Of a stretch of DNA of 42,355 bases, positions 40,428 to 42,355 are shown one piece after another (position 1 is the first letter of the stretch; every line of letters starts with the position of its first letter). The DNA is taken from NCBI GenBank assembly GCA_020052375.1, contig JAGVPG010000018.1:1-42355 (forward strand). The letters run 5' to 3'. Position numbers and translations under genes: made by a program. The notes beneath the pieces are model-generated. The model did not search any database and was not told where the DNA came from. It worked only from the letters and a program-made list of their open reading frames with translations. This DNA is from Actinomycetota bacterium (GTDB lineage: Bacteria; Actinomycetota; JAHEXW01; JAGVPG01).

Positions 40428-40467
40428 TTTAACACACACTTAACCCTAACTTAAACTCATCCTAACC
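40428..40467 (+). promoter_or_regulatory. Four 11-bp-spaced direct repeats, PhoB-type operator
   Basis: Heptamers TTTAACA, CTTAACC, CTTAAAC and CCTAACC begin at 40428, 40439, 40450 and 40461, exactly 11 bases apart. Direct repeats of 7 bases with 11-bp period are the form of PhoB/OmpR-family operators. They start right after the kinase stop and lie 56 bases ahead of the secreted protein gene. Confidence 0.7.
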
Positions 40468-40522
40468 TTCGTGGCTCACAATGTCTCAAGAGTTCTTTTT
40501 TAACGAAAGGAGGTGGGATGGA

Positions 40523-40960
40523 ATGAAGAAGATCTTGCTTACGATTGTTGCCACGACCGTGATTTTTTGTTTACTGACAATGCCGCTCATGGCAGTCACA
40601 GTCGAAGGGACCGGATATCTACTGGCCAGAGGAAACGGCAGGGCAGCCCTGCAGGGAAGCCTAAGAGCGAATATTCATGGCGACGGGACTCTGTCAGTAA
40701 AAGATAACGCCGGTGACGCGGAGATCGATGTTGATGGAAAGGGAAGAAAGAAAGTCCTCGAGGACGGAACTATCGTATATACCGGCTTGAACGGACACAT
40801 CAAGGTCTCGGGCACGGATGTAACCGTAAAAATGGACGGCAGGAACATAAAGATCGAGGCGCACGGTACCGGGAAGGCGGTCCTTCAAGGGAGAGGGGAG
40901 TATAGAACGAAAAAGAGTTCCGGGCGGTGGACTTTGAGTGGCGCAGACGTGGAATTTTAA
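40523..40960 (+). CDS. Small secreted protein with beta-repeat character
   Basis: A 145-residue exported protein. The signal peptide MKKILLTIVATTVIFCLLT ends near PLMA/VT (about residue 24). The mature part is rich in Gly, Asp and short beta-type stretches (GRAALQGSLRANIHGDGTLSV, GHIKVSGTDVTVKMDGRNIKI, GTGKAVLQGRGEYRTKKSSG), suggesting a small beta-helix or beta-sandwich. There are no Cys after the signal. ATG 40523 is chosen for AAAGGAGGT at 40506-40514. It probably answers to the two-component system upstream. Family not recognised. Confidence 0.75.
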   Translation: MKKILLTIVATTVIFCLLTMPLMAVTVEGTGYLLARGNGRAALQGSLRANIHGDGTLSVKDNAGDAEIDVDGKGRKKVLEDGTIVYTGLNGHIKVSGTDVTVKMDGRNIKIEAHGTGKAVLQGRGEYRTKKSSGRWTLSGADVEF

Positions 40961-41018
40961 CAGTGTCATGACCGTCAATATGAGTGCTGACTAAGGGGTC
41001 AAGAGTAACGGAGAAAAG

Positions 41019-41048
41019 AAAGGGGCTGCGCTTGCGCGCAGCCCCTTT
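41019..41048 (+). terminator. Intrinsic terminator-like hairpin after the secreted protein gene
   Basis: AAAGGGGCTGCGC and GCGCAGCCCCTTT form a perfect 13-bp stem with a TTGC loop; CACTTTTAT follows. The strongest hairpin in the window. Confidence 0.7.
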
Positions 41049-41060
41049 CACTTTTATAAT
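41032..41060 (+). promoter_or_regulatory. Probable promoter of the Old Yellow Enzyme gene
   Basis: TTGCGC (41032-41037), a 17-base spacer and TATAAT (41055-41060). The -35 lies in the loop of the terminator hairpin, so terminator and promoter are interleaved. The ATG is 37 bases further. Confidence 0.5.
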
Positions 41061-41097
41061 AACTAGGATAACCTTCACAAAGTCACAAGGAATCCTG

Positions 41098-42204
41098 ATG
41101 CAAAAACTGTTCGACCGTACAAAGTTAAATACGATAGAGATGCCTAATCGTTTTGTGAGATCGGCGACGTGGGAGGGTATGGCGGACACCCACGGACGAG
41201 CGACGCCGGAACTTGCAAAGCTTTATTTGAATCTGGTCCGTGGCGGAGTGGGTCTGATCATAACAGGGCACGCGTATATAAGTCCTGAAGGCATGGCCAG
41301 CCCTCACCAGCTAGGAATATACAGTGACGATCTGATCGATGACCTGAAAGCGATGACGGACGCGATCCACGACGAGGGCGGCAACCTAGTCGTCCAGATA
41401 TCGCATTCCGGTTGTCACGGCGCGTACCGTTTGAACGGACTTTGTCCTTTAGGTCCATCCGTTATGAAAAACCACCGGGGTCCTGATTGTAAGGAGCTGT
41501 CGATCGATGGGATCCAGAAGATAGTCGAGGGATTTACGCAGGCGGCAGTCAGAGCGGAAAAGGCCGGTTTCGATGGCGTACAACTGCACGCCGCTCACGG
41601 TTATCTCCTAAGCCAGTTCCTATCACCTTTTTACAACAAGAGGGAGGACGCCTTCGGAGGTGACCTTGAGAACAGAGTAAGGATAATCTTAGAGATCATC
41701 CGGAGCATCAAATCGGTTACCGGCGGTGAAACGGCATTACTGGTAAAGATGAACTCCGAGGATTTTCTGGATAATGGCCTGACTATTGAAGAGATGCTTG
41801 GAGCCGCTGCGATGCTGGAAAAAGCCGGAGTCGACGCGATCGAGCTTAGCGGCGGAACGATACATTCTCCTATTCGGTATAACGCTATCCGGAAAGGAGT
41901 CATAAAGACAAAAGACCAGGAGGTTTACTACAGGAACGCTGCTATGCGTTACAAAGAAAGGATACATATACCTTTAATGCTCGTCGGCGGTATCCGCTCA
42001 TACGAAGTCGCCGAGGAACTCATAAATAATGGGATAACGGACTATATATCCATGAGCAGGCCGCTGATCTGCGAGCCGGACCTTATCAACAAGTGGCGTT
42101 CCGGAGACAGGAAAAGGTCTGATTGCCTGAATGACAACATGTGCTTCACCCCCGCCATCCGCGGCCGCGGCCTGCGATGCGCCGTCAAAGAGCGTAAAAA
42201 GTGA
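41098..42204 (+). CDS. NADH:flavin oxidoreductase, Old Yellow Enzyme family
   Basis: A 368-residue FMN-binding TIM-barrel enzyme that reduces activated C=C bonds. Family marks: PNRFVRSATWEGMAD at the start, VVQISHSGCHG, FDGVQLHAAHGYLLSQFLSP (substrate-binding His pair region), YNKREDAFGG and MLVGGIRSYEVAEELI. The C-terminal CLNDNMCFTPAIRGRGLRC resembles the four-Cys iron-sulfur motif of longer family members, with Asp where the second Cys is expected. ATG 41098 follows AAGGAA. The frame opens earlier, at 40984, but that part runs through the hairpin and promoter. The last 151 bases of the window hold no supported gene. Confidence 0.9.
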   Translation: MQKLFDRTKLNTIEMPNRFVRSATWEGMADTHGRATPELAKLYLNLVRGGVGLIITGHAYISPEGMASPHQLGIYSDDLIDDLKAMTDAIHDEGGNLVVQISHSGCHGAYRLNGLCPLGPSVMKNHRGPDCKELSIDGIQKIVEGFTQAAVRAEKAGFDGVQLHAAHGYLLSQFLSPFYNKREDAFGGDLENRVRIILEIIRSIKSVTGGETALLVKMNSEDFLDNGLTIEEMLGAAAMLEKAGVDAIELSGGTIHSPIRYNAIRKGVIKTKDQEVYYRNAAMRYKERIHIPLMLVGGIRSYEVAEELINNGITDYISMSRPLICEPDLINKWRSGDRKRSDCLNDNMCFTPAIRGRGLRCAVKERKK

Positions 42205-42355
42205 GTGCTCACGGGAAGATATTGTTTTAAGAAGCTCCTTGAATAACTGTCCTTGTCTTATGCTGCACACTTTTCTAAGGTCGCTGCGGAACTCGCGCGG
42301 GAGAAAAATAGAAAGAGTCTGGTGACTGCGCTCAAACAGTCCTCGCGTCCTTGAA

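Noticed and set aside
42131-42325. A short plus-strand frame at the right end
   Set aside because: It mostly overlaps the end of the Old Yellow Enzyme gene in another frame and shows no ribosome site or family match.
1-42355. rRNA or tRNA genes
   Set aside because: No cloverleaf-like sequence or rRNA-like stretch was recognised in the gaps on reading; a covariance search was not possible here.

Overview
This 42 kb window is bacterial chromosome, densely packed with operons. An AT-rich accessory stretch (about 1-5.6 kb) sits beside a more GC-rich, conserved backbone (5.6-42.3 kb). The gene content suggests an anaerobic or facultative, probably single-membrane bacterium, such as a deep-branching actinobacterial or clostridial relative. 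The clues are a hemE-hemH-hemY order typical of Gram-positives, a tandem DUF1540 protein, GTG/TTG starts, and several -10 boxes placed as for leaderless mRNAs. This placement is inference; no rRNA or tRNA gene was seen.

Region 1 (1-5.6 kb) looks like a defence island. It holds the 3' end of a type IIG restriction-modification enzyme, an Abi_C-type protein, an orphan protein, an ApeA-like HEPN protein and a BrnT/CopG toxin-antitoxin pair. Between them lie REP-like palindromes, two families of short dispersed repeats and a perfect 30-bp palindrome.

Region 2 (5.6-10.1 kb, minus strand) is one operon: ArsR regulator, DsrE2, TusA, a DsrM/NarI-like cytochrome b, a DsrK/HdrD-like iron-sulfur protein, a metallo-beta-lactamase-fold hydrolase and a methyltransferase. 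It has a near-consensus promoter and looks like a sulfur-carrier module coupled to the membrane quinone pool. Next come a ferredoxin with superoxide dismutase, then a P1B-type metal ATPase whose phosphorylation motif reads DKTRTLT instead of DKTGTLT.

Region 3 (13.1-16.8 kb) has a small membrane protein, an unknown 271-residue protein coupled to a B12-binding radical SAM enzyme, and a polytopic glycosyltransferase. Region 4 (16.8-23.2 kb) is a pyruvate (or related 2-oxoacid) dehydrogenase operon, E1alpha-E1beta-E2-E3, followed by lipB, lipA and a small Rieske protein; the complex is therefore encoded with its lipoylation enzymes. Region 5 (23.2-34.5 kb) holds an MFS exporter, a four-PAS HD-GYP protein, CorA, a heme o synthase-like UbiA enzyme, hemE-hemH-hemY, an ABC exporter and a DedA protein.

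Region 6 (34.6-42.3 kb) has the DUF1540 protein, acetyl-CoA synthetase, and the two most unusual genes. The first is a thioredoxin-fold lipoprotein interrupted by an in-frame TGA exactly where the first active-site Cys belongs, followed by a SECIS-like hairpin with a GGUC loop; it is read here as a selenoprotein. Overlapping its stop is a CcdA/DsbD-type transporter whose first transmembrane helix appears to have moved to the C-terminus, a circular permutation compatible with membrane topology. An OmpR/PhoB-type two-component system follows. Four 11-bp direct repeats between its kinase and a small secreted protein suggest that protein is its target. An Old Yellow Enzyme homologue closes the window.
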